From NCBI GenBank assembly GCA_022653695.1, contig JALCSW010000004.1:1-64000 (forward strand): 64,000 bases of DNA, read 5' to 3'. Below are positions 25,960 through 33,720 of this stretch, piece by piece. The notes beneath the pieces are model-generated. The model worked only from the letters and a program-made list of their open reading frames with translations. It did no database searches and was not told the origin of the DNA. Position 1 is the stretch's first letter, and each line of letters opens with the position of its first letter. The position numbers and the translations under genes are program-made. Source of the stretch: Bacilli bacterium (GTDB lineage Bacteria > Bacillota_I > Bacilli_A > RFN20 > CAG-826).

Positions 25960-26739
25960 ATGACTCAAATTATTTCCATCGCCAATCAGAAAGGCGGGGT
26001 CGGGAAGACGACGACCGCGATCAACCTTTCGGCCGCCTTAGCCAAACAACGCCAAAAAGTGCTTTTGATCGATTTCGACTCGCAAGGGAACGCGGGGCGG
26101 GGCCTCGGGGTCGACATCACTCTTCTCGAAAGGACCGTTTTCGACGCCCTCATCGGAAGGGTTGACGTCAATAAGTGCATTTTGCCATCGCCCCAAGAGG
26201 GGCTTTTCCTTTTGCCCAGCAACCTTAAACTCGCTTCCTTAGACGCTTTTTTTCAGGCCACCCCGAACCCCGAACCGTTTCGTCTTTTGGAGAAGGCGAT
26301 CAAGGATCTGAAGGCGGAGTATGATTACATCATCATCGATTGCCCGCCTTCGCTTGGTCTTCTTTCCCTCAATGCCCTGACCGCTTCCGACGGGGTCATC
26401 ATCCCCGTTCAGTGCGAGTATTTCGCGATGGAAGCTCTTGCCGCGATTCTTTCGACCATCACCAAAGTTCAGCACGACTACAACCCAAGGCTTCGCATCG
26501 AGGGTTTCTTGCTTACGATGTATGACCCCCGGATTAGTTTGGCGACGGAGGTAGCCACCCAAGTCCGAGGCCTCTTCAAGGAAAACACTTTCATAATCGC
26601 CATTCCGCGCAACATCTCCTTGCCGGAAAGCTGCGCCAAAGGGTTGCCCGTCGGCAGTTGGCGGCCTTCCTCCCAAGGCGCGTTGGCTTACGCCGCCCTC
26701 GCCCGTGAGGTTTTGGACCATGACCAGGAAAAGCGGTAA
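25960..26739 (+). CDS. parA: ParA/Soj-type chromosome partition ATPase
   Basis: 259 residues. Deviant Walker A, K-G-G-V-G-K-T-T-T near residue 11, then I-D-F-D-S-Q-G-N and the Walker B-like D-C-P-P-S-L-G. ParA acts on the nucleoid with ParB to separate origins. No ribosome site is clear. The end overlaps parB by 20 bases. Some residues of the usual P-x-x-x-P region remain. Confidence 0.94.
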   Translation: MTQIISIANQKGGVGKTTTAINLSAALAKQRQKVLLIDFDSQGNAGRGLGVDITLLERTVFDALIGRVDVNKCILPSPQEGLFLLPSNLKLASLDAFFQATPNPEPFRLLEKAIKDLKAEYDYIIIDCPPSLGLLSLNALTASDGVIIPVQCEYFAMEALAAILSTITKVQHDYNPRLRIEGFLLTMYDPRISLATEVATQVRGLFKENTFIIAIPRNISLPESCAKGLPVGSWRPSSQGALAYAALAREVLDHDQEKR

Positions 26740-27565
26740 GCGTTTCGTTAAGGACAGCCTTTCCGATTTGGTTCGGAAGTTTTCCAAAAACGACGTTATC
26801 GCCGAAATCGAAAAGGAATACCAATCCCAAACCGGGCGCATTTTGCCTTTGTCCGTGATCGATGACAACGCCTTCGTCAAACGAGTCCGGCTGCCCGAAG
26901 AGGCGATATCCCAAGTTTCCAAGTCCATCGCCGAGAAAGGCCTTTGGAATCCTTTGGTCGTCCGGCCTTCGGGCGGCCATTATGAATTGATCCTTGGTCG
27001 AAAGAGGTTCTACGGAGCCAAAAGATCGGGGGTCGCGAGCGTCAATTGCGTCGTCGTTGACGTGGGGGACGAAGAAACTTTGCTCATGCTTTTGGCGGAC
27101 ACCCGCGACCAAAGGAACGGCAACGTCGTTGAGATGGCTTTGGTTTATCAGGCCTTGATTCAGAAGTTCGATTATTCCCCCCAGACGTTGGCCAACTTAT
27201 CCCATCAGTCGCGGAGCCAGGTGGCCAACACGATGCGTATTCTGAAACTCCCCGACCACATCATAACCGACCTTTGCTTAGGAAAATTGTCATATGGGCA
27301 CGCGAAGGCCATCGCCTCTCTTTCCGACGAGGAGATCGAAGGCATATGCAAACTTATCCATCGGGAGAAACTCTCGGTCCGGGATACGGAGATTTTGGCC
27401 AAGCAATACTCCACGATCCCCCAAATCCAGGAATCGGAAGCCGACGACCTCAAAAGGGCGCTTGGGGCGACCGCGGTCGTCAGCCGGAGGACGTCGATTT
27501 CCATCTCTTTCGCGAGCCCGGAAAGGAAAAACGCGTTCGTCAAATCGCTTCTGAAAAAGAAATAA
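26720..27565 (+). CDS. parB: ParB/Spo0J-type chromosome partition protein
   Basis: 281 residues from the ATG at 26720 with GTGAGG upstream (GTG at 26705 is an alternative). The ParB/Srx NTPase domain has N-P-L-V-V-R-P and E-L-I-L-G-R-K-R-F-Y, the HTH domain has L-A-N-L-S-H-Q-S-R-S-Q-V-A-N-T-M-R-I-L-K-L-P, and the C-terminus has V-S-R-R-T-S-I-S-I. In the usual GERR motif, this protein has G-R-K-R. It loads onto parS and spreads. It overlaps parA. Confidence 0.92.
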   Translation: MTRKSGKRFVKDSLSDLVRKFSKNDVIAEIEKEYQSQTGRILPLSVIDDNAFVKRVRLPEEAISQVSKSIAEKGLWNPLVVRPSGGHYELILGRKRFYGAKRSGVASVNCVVVDVGDEETLLMLLADTRDQRNGNVVEMALVYQALIQKFDYSPQTLANLSHQSRSQVANTMRILKLPDHIITDLCLGKLSYGHAKAIASLSDEEIEGICKLIHREKLSVRDTEILAKQYSTIPQIQESEADDLKRALGATAVVSRRTSISISFASPERKNAFVKSLLKKK

Positions 27566-27580
27566 GGCGTAGACGGAGGC

Positions 27581-27608
27581 TTGCGATTCGTTTATACGCG
27601 ACTATAAT
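27581..27608 (+). promoter_or_regulatory. promoter of the FMN riboswitch-ribU unit
   Basis: TTGCGA (27581-27586), a 16-base spacer and TATAAT (27603-27608). Transcription would start near 27615, at the 5' end of the riboswitch. Confidence 0.75.
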
Positions 27609-27616
27609 GAATCTAA

Positions 27617-27740
27617 CTTCAGGGCGACGATAATTACGTCGACTGGCGGTAAAGCCCGCGAGCGTGGCAGAGGCCAAGCATGATCCGGTGTGACTCCGGA
27701 GCCAACGGTATAGTCCGGATATCAGAAGCAACTGAGATCG
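27617..27740 (+). ncRNA. FMN riboswitch (RFN element)
   Basis: The conserved parts of the RFN element are visible in order: AGGGC (27620-27624), GGCGGTAAAGCCCGCGAGC, GATCCGGTGTGACTCCGGAG, and CCAACGGTATAGTCCGGAT, then CAGAAG. It senses flavin mononucleotide. It lies directly before a riboflavin transporter, as expected, and is followed by a terminator next to the start codon. Confidence 0.96.
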
Positions 27741-27744
27741 TTTT

Positions 27745-27773
27745 GCCCCCGAAGCGCGTTTGGGGGATTTTTT
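27745..27773 (+). terminator. riboswitch-controlled terminator overlapping the ribU ribosome site
   Basis: Hairpin CCCCC (27746-27750) with GGGGG (27762-27766), then ATTTTTT that runs up to the ATG at 27774. The 3' arm GGGGGA is also the only ribosome-site-like sequence, so the same hairpin can stop transcription and hide the ribosome site. Confidence 0.85.
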
Positions 27774-28484
27774 ATGGGCGGTGAAGTCAGGAACTGGATT
27801 GCGTTGGCGTTCTTTTTCCTCATTTGCGTCTTGACGGTCAAAGTCTACTCTTTGCAATCGAAGGCCAAGAGTTACGATCGCGTGCGTTTTATGACGAGGG
27901 TCGCGATTTTCGGGGCGATTTCCTCGATTCTCTACGTGGTCGACATTTTTCAGATCCATTTGCCGTTTCTGCCGAGTTTCCTAGCCTTGCATTTCGATGA
28001 GATCCCCGCCTTTATCGCCGGTTTCGCCTATGGCCCTTGGGCCGGATTCGCGGTCATCGCCATCAAGACGGTCATCAAAATGCCGTTCACGAGGACCCTT
28101 TTGGTCGGCGAGTTGTCGGATTTGGTTTTCTCGACGGTCTTCGTGGTCCCGGCCGCCCTCATCTACAAAAAAAGGCGCGATCTCAAAGGGGTGGCTCTCG
28201 GTTTTGCCGTTTCCTCCGTCCTTCAGCTTATCGTGTCGGCGGTGATGAACGTGTACGCGATGCTCCCCTTTTACATCTACGTCATGGGTTTCACCAAAGA
28301 GGGGTTGCTCGCCCTTTGCCAGCTCGCCAACCCCGCCATCACGGATTTGGGCTGGACTTACGCCGCCTTCGCCGTGGTGCCGCTGAACCTCATTAAAGAC
28401 GCGGCGGTCATCGTTATGACGTTTATCGTCTATCGCAGCATCCATAAGCTCCTTCATTTCGACCATCCGCCGAAGCGGGCATAA
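27774..28484 (+). CDS. ribU: RibU, riboflavin-binding subunit of an ECF transporter
   Basis: 236 residues with about six hydrophobic helices. The features F-D-E-I-P-A-F-I-A-G-F-A-Y-G-P, A-I-K-T-V-I-K and E-L-S-D-L-V-F match riboflavin S components, which bind vitamin B2 and work with a shared EcfAAT module (not in this window). Control by the FMN riboswitch strongly supports the substrate. The C-terminal tail is basic. A bidirectional terminator follows. Confidence 0.95.
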   Translation: MGGEVRNWIALAFFFLICVLTVKVYSLQSKAKSYDRVRFMTRVAIFGAISSILYVVDIFQIHLPFLPSFLALHFDEIPAFIAGFAYGPWAGFAVIAIKTVIKMPFTRTLLVGELSDLVFSTVFVVPAALIYKKRRDLKGVALGFAVSSVLQLIVSAVMNVYAMLPFYIYVMGFTKEGLLALCQLANPAITDLGWTYAAFAVVPLNLIKDAAVIVMTFIVYRSIHKLLHFDHPPKRA

Positions 28485-28485
28485 A

Positions 28486-28517
28486 AAAAGCAAGCCTTGA
28501 GGGCTCGCTTTTTTATT
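28486..28517. terminator. bidirectional terminator between ribU and ferredoxin
   Basis: AAGC-A-AGCC-ttga-GGCT-C-GCTT-type hairpin flanked by A-run and T-run, giving a usable stop in both directions for the convergent genes. Confidence 0.75.
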
Positions 28518-28527
28518 TTTGTCGTTT

Positions 28528-28716
28528 CTACTCAACGATGATGGCGCCGGCGGGGCAATTCGCGACGGCCTCGTCGATCGCGGCATCGTCGGTCGCCGGG
28601 CCCGCTGTAGCCTGGGCCTTGCCGTCATCCCCGAACTCAAAGACGGCCGGGACGGTTCCGACGCAAAGTCCGCAACCGATGCAAAGATCTTTATTCACTG
28701 TAACTTTTTTAGCCAT
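28528..28716 (-). CDS. fer: ferredoxin with one 4Fe-4S cluster
   Basis: 62 residues. The cluster ligands are C-I-G-C-G-L-C near residue 12 and a distal N-C-P-A-G-A-I, which is enough for a single [4Fe-4S] cluster. The second CxxCxxCxxxCP set of 2[4Fe-4S] ferredoxins is missing. A GGGAGG site precedes the ATG. It is a small acidic electron carrier, probably loaded by the SUF system. Confidence 0.95.
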   Translation of the reverse strand: MAKKVTVNKDLCIGCGLCVGTVPAVFEFGDDGKAQATAGPATDDAAIDEAVANCPAGAIIVE

Positions 28717-28745
28717 TGATATGTCCTCCCATATGGCACAAGTGG

Positions 28746-28774
28746 ATTATAGGGTTAAATAAGCGGGACTTCAA
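28746..28774 (-). promoter_or_regulatory. ferredoxin promoter
   Basis: On the minus strand TTGAAG (28774-28769), a 17-base spacer and TATAAT (28751-28746), 30 bases before the start codon. Confidence 0.75.
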
Positions 28775-28833
28775 TGTGACTTTTTCAAATCCCGTTTCGT
28801 TCCTACCCTTATTGAGGGTAGAATAACTCCGGT

Positions 28834-29148
28834 ATGAAAACGCGCATGGGGAAATGGTCGTCTTATCGGGATAGAATTGCCGCCATGCCTAGCGGCAAGT
28901 TCCCCGTTTCCAAACGGGCGGGGACCCCGATGGGGCTAAGCGAACGCTCTTTCGTGGGGTCTCTTTCAAAAAGCAAAAACGCGATCCGGCCCAATTCGGC
29001 GGTCGCGGCCCTTCCGAGAAAAAAATCGACCCCTTATTCCGTCTACGCCAAACGTAAGAGGGGGTGGCTGATCGCCAAGTTCGCGTTGCTGGCCTTGGTG
29101 GCGATCGGTTTCATCATTCTATGGTTTTATTGGGTCCGGAAGGCTTAA
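28834..29148 (+). CDS. small basic protein with a C-terminal membrane helix
   Basis: 104 residues. The first ~78 are strongly basic and rich in Ser, Arg and Lys (for example S-K-S-K-N-A-I-R-P). A single hydrophobic helix spans about 80-100 (A-K-F-A-L-L-A-L-V-A-I-G-F-I-I-L-W-F), followed by a short basic tail. This fits a protein anchored by its C-terminus with its body in the cytoplasm. I do not recognise a family. A TAGAAT box ends nine bases before the ATG and no ribosome site is seen. It lies four bases before cmk and may be the first gene of the cmk-der unit. Confidence 0.6.
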   Translation: MKTRMGKWSSYRDRIAAMPSGKFPVSKRAGTPMGLSERSFVGSLSKSKNAIRPNSAVAALPRKKSTPYSVYAKRKRGWLIAKFALLALVAIGFIILWFYWVRKA

Positions 29149-29152
29149 AATA

Positions 29153-29842
29153 ATGGGCATGGGAAAAGTTGTTTCAGTCGCCATCGACGGCCCGGCCGCC
29201 GCTGGCAAAAGCACCGTCGCGAAGAAGGTCGCCTCTATTTTGGGTTTCACTTACATCGACACCGGCGCCATGTATCGCGCCGTCACGTGGGCCGTCATCA
29301 AAAAAGGCCTCGATCCGAAGGACGAAGACCAATCGGTTGCCCTGCTGCCGGGGATGGAAATCGAGCTTTTGCCCGATGGCCGCGTGATTTGCAACCAAGA
29401 GGATGTCACCAAAGTCATCAGGGAGCCCCTTGTTTCGGGAAACGTTAGCTATATCGCGGCCATGAAGCCCATTCGGCTGGCTCTCGTCGACATGCAGCGG
29501 GCGATGGCCCAAAAAAAATCCGTCGTCATGGACGGCCGCGACATCGGAACCTACGTTTTGCCGGACGCCGACGTGAAGATCTACCAAATCGCCTCCGTTG
29601 AGACGAGGGCGGTCCGCCGTTACGACGAGAACGTTCTCAAAGGCATCAACACCACGCTTAAGGAAGTGGAGGAGGACGTGCGCAAACGCGACTACATCGA
29701 CTCGCACCGCGAGTTCGCCCCTTTGAAGCCCGCCGTCGACAGCGTTTTGATCGATACCTCTTTCATGACGGTCGATCAGGCCGTCGACGCCGTTTTGAAA
29801 GTGATTTCCGCCAAGACCGGAATCGAAGTCCCATGTCACTAG
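29153..29842 (+). CDS. cmk: cytidylate kinase
   Basis: 229 residues. The P-loop D-G-P-A-A-A-G-K-S-T is near residue 12, followed by Y-I-D-T-G-A-M-Y-R-A and later V-V-M-D-G-R-D-I-G-T-Y-V-L-P-D-A, all typical of Cmk. It phosphorylates CMP and dCMP. An alternative start ATG is at 29159. Its stop overlaps der by ten bases. Confidence 0.97.
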   Translation: MGMGKVVSVAIDGPAAAGKSTVAKKVASILGFTYIDTGAMYRAVTWAVIKKGLDPKDEDQSVALLPGMEIELLPDGRVICNQEDVTKVIREPLVSGNVSYIAAMKPIRLALVDMQRAMAQKKSVVMDGRDIGTYVLPDADVKIYQIASVETRAVRRYDENVLKGINTTLKEVEEDVRKRDYIDSHREFAPLKPAVDSVLIDTSFMTVDQAVDAVLKVISAKTGIEVPCH

Positions 29843-31140
29843 GAACGTTGGCTATCGTCGGGGCTCCTTCGGTTGGGAAATCCACCATCTTTAACCGTAT
29901 CGTCGGCGAACGTCGCTCCATCGTCGAGCAGACGCGCGGCATCACGCGGGACCGCCTTTACGCGAAAGCCGTTTGGCTCACGAAGACCTTCACCGTCATT
30001 GACACCGGCGGCATTCAGATCAAAAACGTGCCCTTTCAGGAAGAAATCCGCTCCCAGGTTGAGATAGCGATCCAGCAGGCGGACGCCATCCTTTTCTTGG
30101 TCGATGGCAAGATCGGCCTCACGGGCGACGACAGATTCATCGCCAAACTTCTTTACAAATGTCGAAAACCCGTCATTTTGGGCGTCAATAAAATCGACAA
30201 CATCAACGAAATCGGAAACAAAGCGGATTTCTACGCGCTTGGCTTTGGCGATCCAATAGCCCTTTCGGGCGCCCACGGCATCGGAATCGGGGACGCTTTG
30301 GATCTCATCATCAAAAAACTGCCGGAAAAAGAAACCCCGGATTACGGCGACGCGATTGCCTTCTCGCTCATCGGGCGTCCCAACGTCGGAAAAAGCTCGC
30401 TCGCCAATCGCCTCATTGGGGAAAAGCGCACCATCGTGAGCGATATCGCCGGGACCACGCGCGACTCCGTCGATTCGCCCTTCGAAAGGAACGGCCACCG
30501 CTACGTCGTTATCGACACGGCCGGTCTCCTCAAGCGTGGCAAAATATACGAAGCGGTGGATAAATATGCCTCCATCAGGGCCCTCTCCGCCATCGACCGC
30601 TCCGAGGTCGCGGTTCTCGTCATCGACGCGAACGCGGGGATTCTGGAGCAGGACAAGCACGTTGTCGGCTATGCCGTCGATGCCAAGAAAGCCATCGTCA
30701 TCGTGGTCAACAAATGGGATTTGGCCAAAAAAGGCCCAGACGCCCAAAAGGAATTCACCGAACGGATCCGGTCCGGATTCAAATTCCTGGATTACGCCAG
30801 CGTCGTTTTCTGCTCGGCCCTCACGGGCTCTGGCCTCGACAAAATCCTTGAGGCGATCGCCATGGCTTACGACGGTTACAACCGCCGCATCGGAACCTCG
30901 GTCCTCAATCGCCTCATCATGGACGCTCAGACTTTCAACCCCACCCCGGAATTCAACCATGGGCGCCTTAAGATCATCTACGCGAATCAAGTCGCGGTAT
31001 GTCCCCCGACTTTCGTTCTTTTCTGCAACGACCCTTCTTTCGCTCATTTCAGCTACACCCGCTACCTGGAGAACAAACTGCGCGGGGCTTACGACTTCTC
31101 AGGCAGCCCGATCAACCTCATTTACCGTCAACGCAAATAG
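29833..31140 (+). CDS. der: Der (EngA), ribosome-assembly GTPase
   Basis: 435 residues with two G domains. The first P-loop is G-A-P-S-V-G-K-S-T, a change from the usual GRPNVGKS. The second is G-R-P-N-V-G-K-S-S near residue 178. G3 and G4 motifs occur in each: D-T-G-G with N-K-I-D, and D-T-A-G with N-K-W-D. A C-terminal KH-like domain follows. Der is needed for 50S assembly. The cmk-der pair is common. Confidence 0.97.
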   Translation: MSLGTLAIVGAPSVGKSTIFNRIVGERRSIVEQTRGITRDRLYAKAVWLTKTFTVIDTGGIQIKNVPFQEEIRSQVEIAIQQADAILFLVDGKIGLTGDDRFIAKLLYKCRKPVILGVNKIDNINEIGNKADFYALGFGDPIALSGAHGIGIGDALDLIIKKLPEKETPDYGDAIAFSLIGRPNVGKSSLANRLIGEKRTIVSDIAGTTRDSVDSPFERNGHRYVVIDTAGLLKRGKIYEAVDKYASIRALSAIDRSEVAVLVIDANAGILEQDKHVVGYAVDAKKAIVIVVNKWDLAKKGPDAQKEFTERIRSGFKFLDYASVVFCSALTGSGLDKILEAIAMAYDGYNRRIGTSVLNRLIMDAQTFNPTPEFNHGRLKIIYANQVAVCPPTFVLFCNDPSFAHFSYTRYLENKLRGAYDFSGSPINLIYRQRK

Positions 31141-31455
31141 GGGGTTCCTCCGTATTTTTGGATTTCCGCCCCCGCGCTCGCCTTTCTCTCTTCGGCGGGC
31201 CCTCGCTTGGGATTTTTAGCCCCTTCAAACCGTGACTGTTTTTACAATTTAAAAAAACATTCGATGGTTTGTGATAAAATTTTATTTGTTTAGTTGGCAT
31301 CGAACTTTTTTGGAACTTGTTAGCCCAATCCTCACTTAATCGCTTTAGTCGATTTCGAATGATTTGGAAGGGCTTACAAAAACTAAAAAAAGTTGCAAAA
31401 GCCTAGGTGCGGTGCTACTTTGTAGGTAACCGATTTAGCATAGGAGGAATTATCC
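31141..31455. other. 315-base intergenic region upstream of HU
   Basis: No reading frame is convincing here. The left part is C/T-rich after der. The middle is A/T-rich with repeated short A and T runs (31240-31300), perhaps a bent upstream region. The right end holds the HU promoter and its ribosome site AGGAGG at 31443-31448. Confidence 0.55.
31393..31421 (+). promoter_or_regulatory. HU promoter with an extended -10
   Basis: TTGCAA (31393-31398), a 17-base spacer and TACTTT (31416-31421) preceded by TGC, an extended -10. The cspA promoter has the same GGTGCTA start. Confidence 0.6.
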
Positions 31456-31728
31456 ATGAACAAAGCTGAATTAGTCGTCGAAGTCGCTGAGAAGGCTGAG
31501 CTCTCGAAAAGAGATGCCGAAGCCGCGATCGATGCCGTTCTTGAAGTGATCGAAGCCGCCCTCATCAAGGGTGAGATTGTCAAACTCTCGGGCTTTGGAA
31601 TTTTCGCCAAGAAACATCGTGCCGCCCGTGATGGAACCAATCCGGCCACCCAGCAGAAGATCAAGATCCCTGCCAGCGCCTCCGTTTCCTTCAAAGTCAG
31701 CAAGGCCCTAAAAGACAAGCTTAACTAA
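31456..31728 (+). CDS. hup: HU-family DNA-binding protein
   Basis: 90 residues, the normal length. The start M-N-K-A-E-L-V matches HU, followed by the G-F-G-I-F core turn and the basic arm region R-A-A-R-D-G-T-N-P-A-T-Q-Q-K-I-K-I-P. It bends and packs DNA. AGGAGG precedes the ATG. A terminator follows. Confidence 0.96.
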   Translation: MNKAELVVEVAEKAELSKRDAEAAIDAVLEVIEAALIKGEIVKLSGFGIFAKKHRAARDGTNPATQQKIKIPASASVSFKVSKALKDKLN

Positions 31729-31748
31729 GCCCGGTTCTTAAAAGCCAA

Positions 31749-31779
31749 AAAGAGCCTCGCTTCGGCGGGGCTTTTCTTA
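31749..31779 (+). terminator. terminator after HU
   Basis: Hairpin AAGAGCCTCGC-TTCG-GCGGGGCTTTT followed by CTT. Confidence 0.8.
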
Positions 31780-31798
31780 TGCTAAGATAAGGAAGGTT

Positions 31799-32416
31799 AT
31801 GATCGATCCCTTTTTTGACGAACTGAAGAAGACGTATAAGGCGAACGGCTATCGCCTCTATATCGTCGGCGGCTCCGTTCGCGATTCCCTGTTGGGTCGC
31901 CCTTTCTCCGACCATGATTTCGTCACCGACGCCACTCCCGATCAGGAGCGTCTTTTTTTGCCCGACGCCTCTTTCGTTTTCGCCCGTTTTGGCTCCGTTC
32001 GCCTCAAGAGGGAAGGCCAGGAGATCGACGTCACGACGTTAAGGGAGGAAGGGGGCTATGGCGATTTCAGGCATCCGTCCAAGATCGTTTTCGTGAAGGA
32101 ACCCTCCCTTGACTACAAACGCCGCGATTTCACCATCAACGCCCTTTACTTGGACGAAAATTACCACTTGCTTGATTTTTGCCATGGGGAAGACGATCTG
32201 AAGGCTCGTCTCATCCGTTTTATCGGCGACCCCTTCCTCCGCGTTCATGAGGACCCCCTTCGCATCCTTCGCGCGGAGCGTTTCATGAAGGCCCTCGGTT
32301 TCTCCCTTGAGGCGGAAACGGCGCGGGCCATCGAGGAAAACCGATTTCTTTTGCGAAAGCTAAACCCCGAGAAGGTCAAAGAGGAGGAGCGGAAGCTCCT
32401 TTCTAGTGTAAAATAG
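31799..32416 (+). CDS. CCA-adding enzyme, short form with only head and neck
   Basis: 205 residues. Class II nucleotidyltransferase motifs are all present: G-G-S-V-R-D near residue 23, the metal-binding D-H-D near 39, R-R-D-F-T-I-N-A-L near 108, E-D-P-L-R-I-L-R-A-E-R-F near 158, and a K-E-E-E-R-K end resembling motif E. Usual enzymes are ~400 residues; the body and tail domains that hold tRNA are absent. The next gene starts four bases after the stop, so no downstream half exists. It may be a compact CCA enzyme, a poly(A) polymerase, or one part of a split system. Confidence 0.82.
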   Translation: MIDPFFDELKKTYKANGYRLYIVGGSVRDSLLGRPFSDHDFVTDATPDQERLFLPDASFVFARFGSVRLKREGQEIDVTTLREEGGYGDFRHPSKIVFVKEPSLDYKRRDFTINALYLDENYHLLDFCHGEDDLKARLIRFIGDPFLRVHEDPLRILRAERFMKALGFSLEAETARAIEENRFLLRKLNPEKVKEEERKLLSSVK

Positions 32417-32420
32417 CCCT

Positions 32421-33089
32421 ATGACCAAAAGCGCATTGATGTCGGCGGTGGATTTCCGTTACGTCCTCATCGACTCTTATAAACGGATGGGCCTAAACGA
32501 AGACGAACTCGCGGTCATTCTTTCGATCGACCACCTTCTTGAGCAGGGAAACACGTTCGTGACCGCCGATAGCCTTTCGATGAAAATGACGTTCAAACCT
32601 GAGAAAATCGACAAACTGATGGTTTCCCTCGTTAACAAAGGATATTTGCTCTACGACGCTTCTTCCGGCAAGATGCGAACCTCTTTGGATGCCCTCAAAG
32701 AAAAGGTTTACCAAACGTTCCAAAAGAGCTTGGAACGCAATCAGGCCAATCTCATGAGCCAGGAGCGGAACGATCGGATTTCGAAGCTGGTCGCCTTCTT
32801 CGAAAGCAAACTTAACCGCACCCTTTCCCCCCTTGAGAACCAGACGATCGGCGAATGGCTCGACAGCGGTTATCAGGACGAGGAAATCGAGAACGCCCTT
32901 TTGGATTCCTTGGCCCAAAACAAAAAGAACCTTCGTTTCGTCGACAAGTGCCTTCGGGCCAAACGGGTTGCTTCCGACGTGGCGAAAGAAGGGGCCTCCG
33001 GAGTCACCGCAACCTGGGACAAAGACATCGAAAAGACCTTGGATCTGGCCAAGAAAATGTGGGGTGCCGACAGCGGTGGCTCCAAGTGA
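32421..33089 (+). CDS. dnaD: DnaD-like replication-restart protein
   Basis: 222 residues. The N-terminal ~90 residues resemble the DnaD winged-helix region (L-N-E-D-E-L-A-V-I-L then a recognition helix). The C-terminal part F-E-S-K-L-N-R-T-L-S-P-L-E-N, followed by I-G-E-W-L-D-S-G-Y, is the DnaB_2/DnaD C-terminal pattern. DnaD helps load the helicase during initiation and restart. It overlaps nth at the 3' end, a pairing well known in Bacilli. Confidence 0.9.
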   Translation: MTKSALMSAVDFRYVLIDSYKRMGLNEDELAVILSIDHLLEQGNTFVTADSLSMKMTFKPEKIDKLMVSLVNKGYLLYDASSGKMRTSLDALKEKVYQTFQKSLERNQANLMSQERNDRISKLVAFFESKLNRTLSPLENQTIGEWLDSGYQDEEIENALLDSLAQNKKNLRFVDKCLRAKRVASDVAKEGASGVTATWDKDIEKTLDLAKKMWGADSGGSK

Positions 33090-33720
33090 GGTCGTCCTAT
33101 CGTATCTAAAGAGCCGGTTCCCTGAGGCCAAATGCGCCTTGGTTTTCCATAACGATTTCGAGTGCCTGTGCGCTATCGTCATGAGCGCTCAGACGACCGA
33201 TCGGGCGGTCAATCGGGTCACGCCGCGGCTCTTTTCGGACTTCCCGACGCCCGCGGCGCTCTCGTCAGCCCCTTTGGAAAAGGTCGAAAGCGACATCCGC
33301 TCTTTGGGCCTTTATCGCTCCAAAGCCAAAAACCTCATCGCCCTCAGCAAAGCGATCCAAGGGTCTTTTGGGGGGAGAATTCCTCAGGATCGCTCTCTTT
33401 TGATGGGCCTTCCGGGAGTGGGCAAAAAGACGGCGGGCGTTTATTTGATTGAGACGAAAGGCATTCCCGCCATCCCCGTCGACACGCACGTCTCCCGCGT
33501 CGCTTCGCGTCTTGGCTATGTCAAAAAGGGGACCGATCCCGGCCGCATCGAGGAAAAGCTTGAAAGGGTGTTTCCGCAAGGCGAATGGATTTATCTCCAC
33601 CACGCGTTCGTCGAGTTCGGCCGCGCCGTTTGCCATGCCCAGAACCCCGCCTGCCGCGAATGCGGGCTTGTGGGCGTTTGCCCTTATTTCAAGAAAAACC
33701 TTTCGACCAAAGGCAAGTAA
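33064..33720 (+). CDS. nth: endonuclease III
   Basis: 218 residues from a GTG at 33064 (GTG at 33076 is possible). The HhH motif L-P-G-V-G-K-K-T-A is near residue 118 with the catalytic Lys, and Asp lies in V-D-T-H-V-S-R-V. The Fe-S loop Cys are C-H-A-Q-N-P-A-C-R-E-C-G-L-V-G-V-C, a full 4Fe-4S set. It removes oxidised pyrimidines from DNA. Its 3' end overlaps the convergent recU gene by 37 bases. Confidence 0.95.
   Translation: MPTAVAPSEVVLSYLKSRFPEAKCALVFHNDFECLCAIVMSAQTTDRAVNRVTPRLFSDFPTPAALSSAPLEKVESDIRSLGLYRSKAKNLIALSKAIQGSFGGRIPQDRSLLMGLPGVGKKTAGVYLIETKGIPAIPVDTHVSRVASRLGYVKKGTDPGRIEEKLERVFPQGEWIYLHHAFVEFGRAVCHAQNPACRECGLVGVCPYFKKNLSTKGK

Noticed and set aside
29839-31047. 402-residue minus-strand frame across der
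   Set aside because: It is antisense to a clear GTPase gene and has no recognisable domain, so it is a codon-bias shadow.
31799-33089. Frameshift joining the short CCA gene with the next gene
   Set aside because: The following frame is a complete DnaD-like protein with its own start, not the missing CCA body domain.
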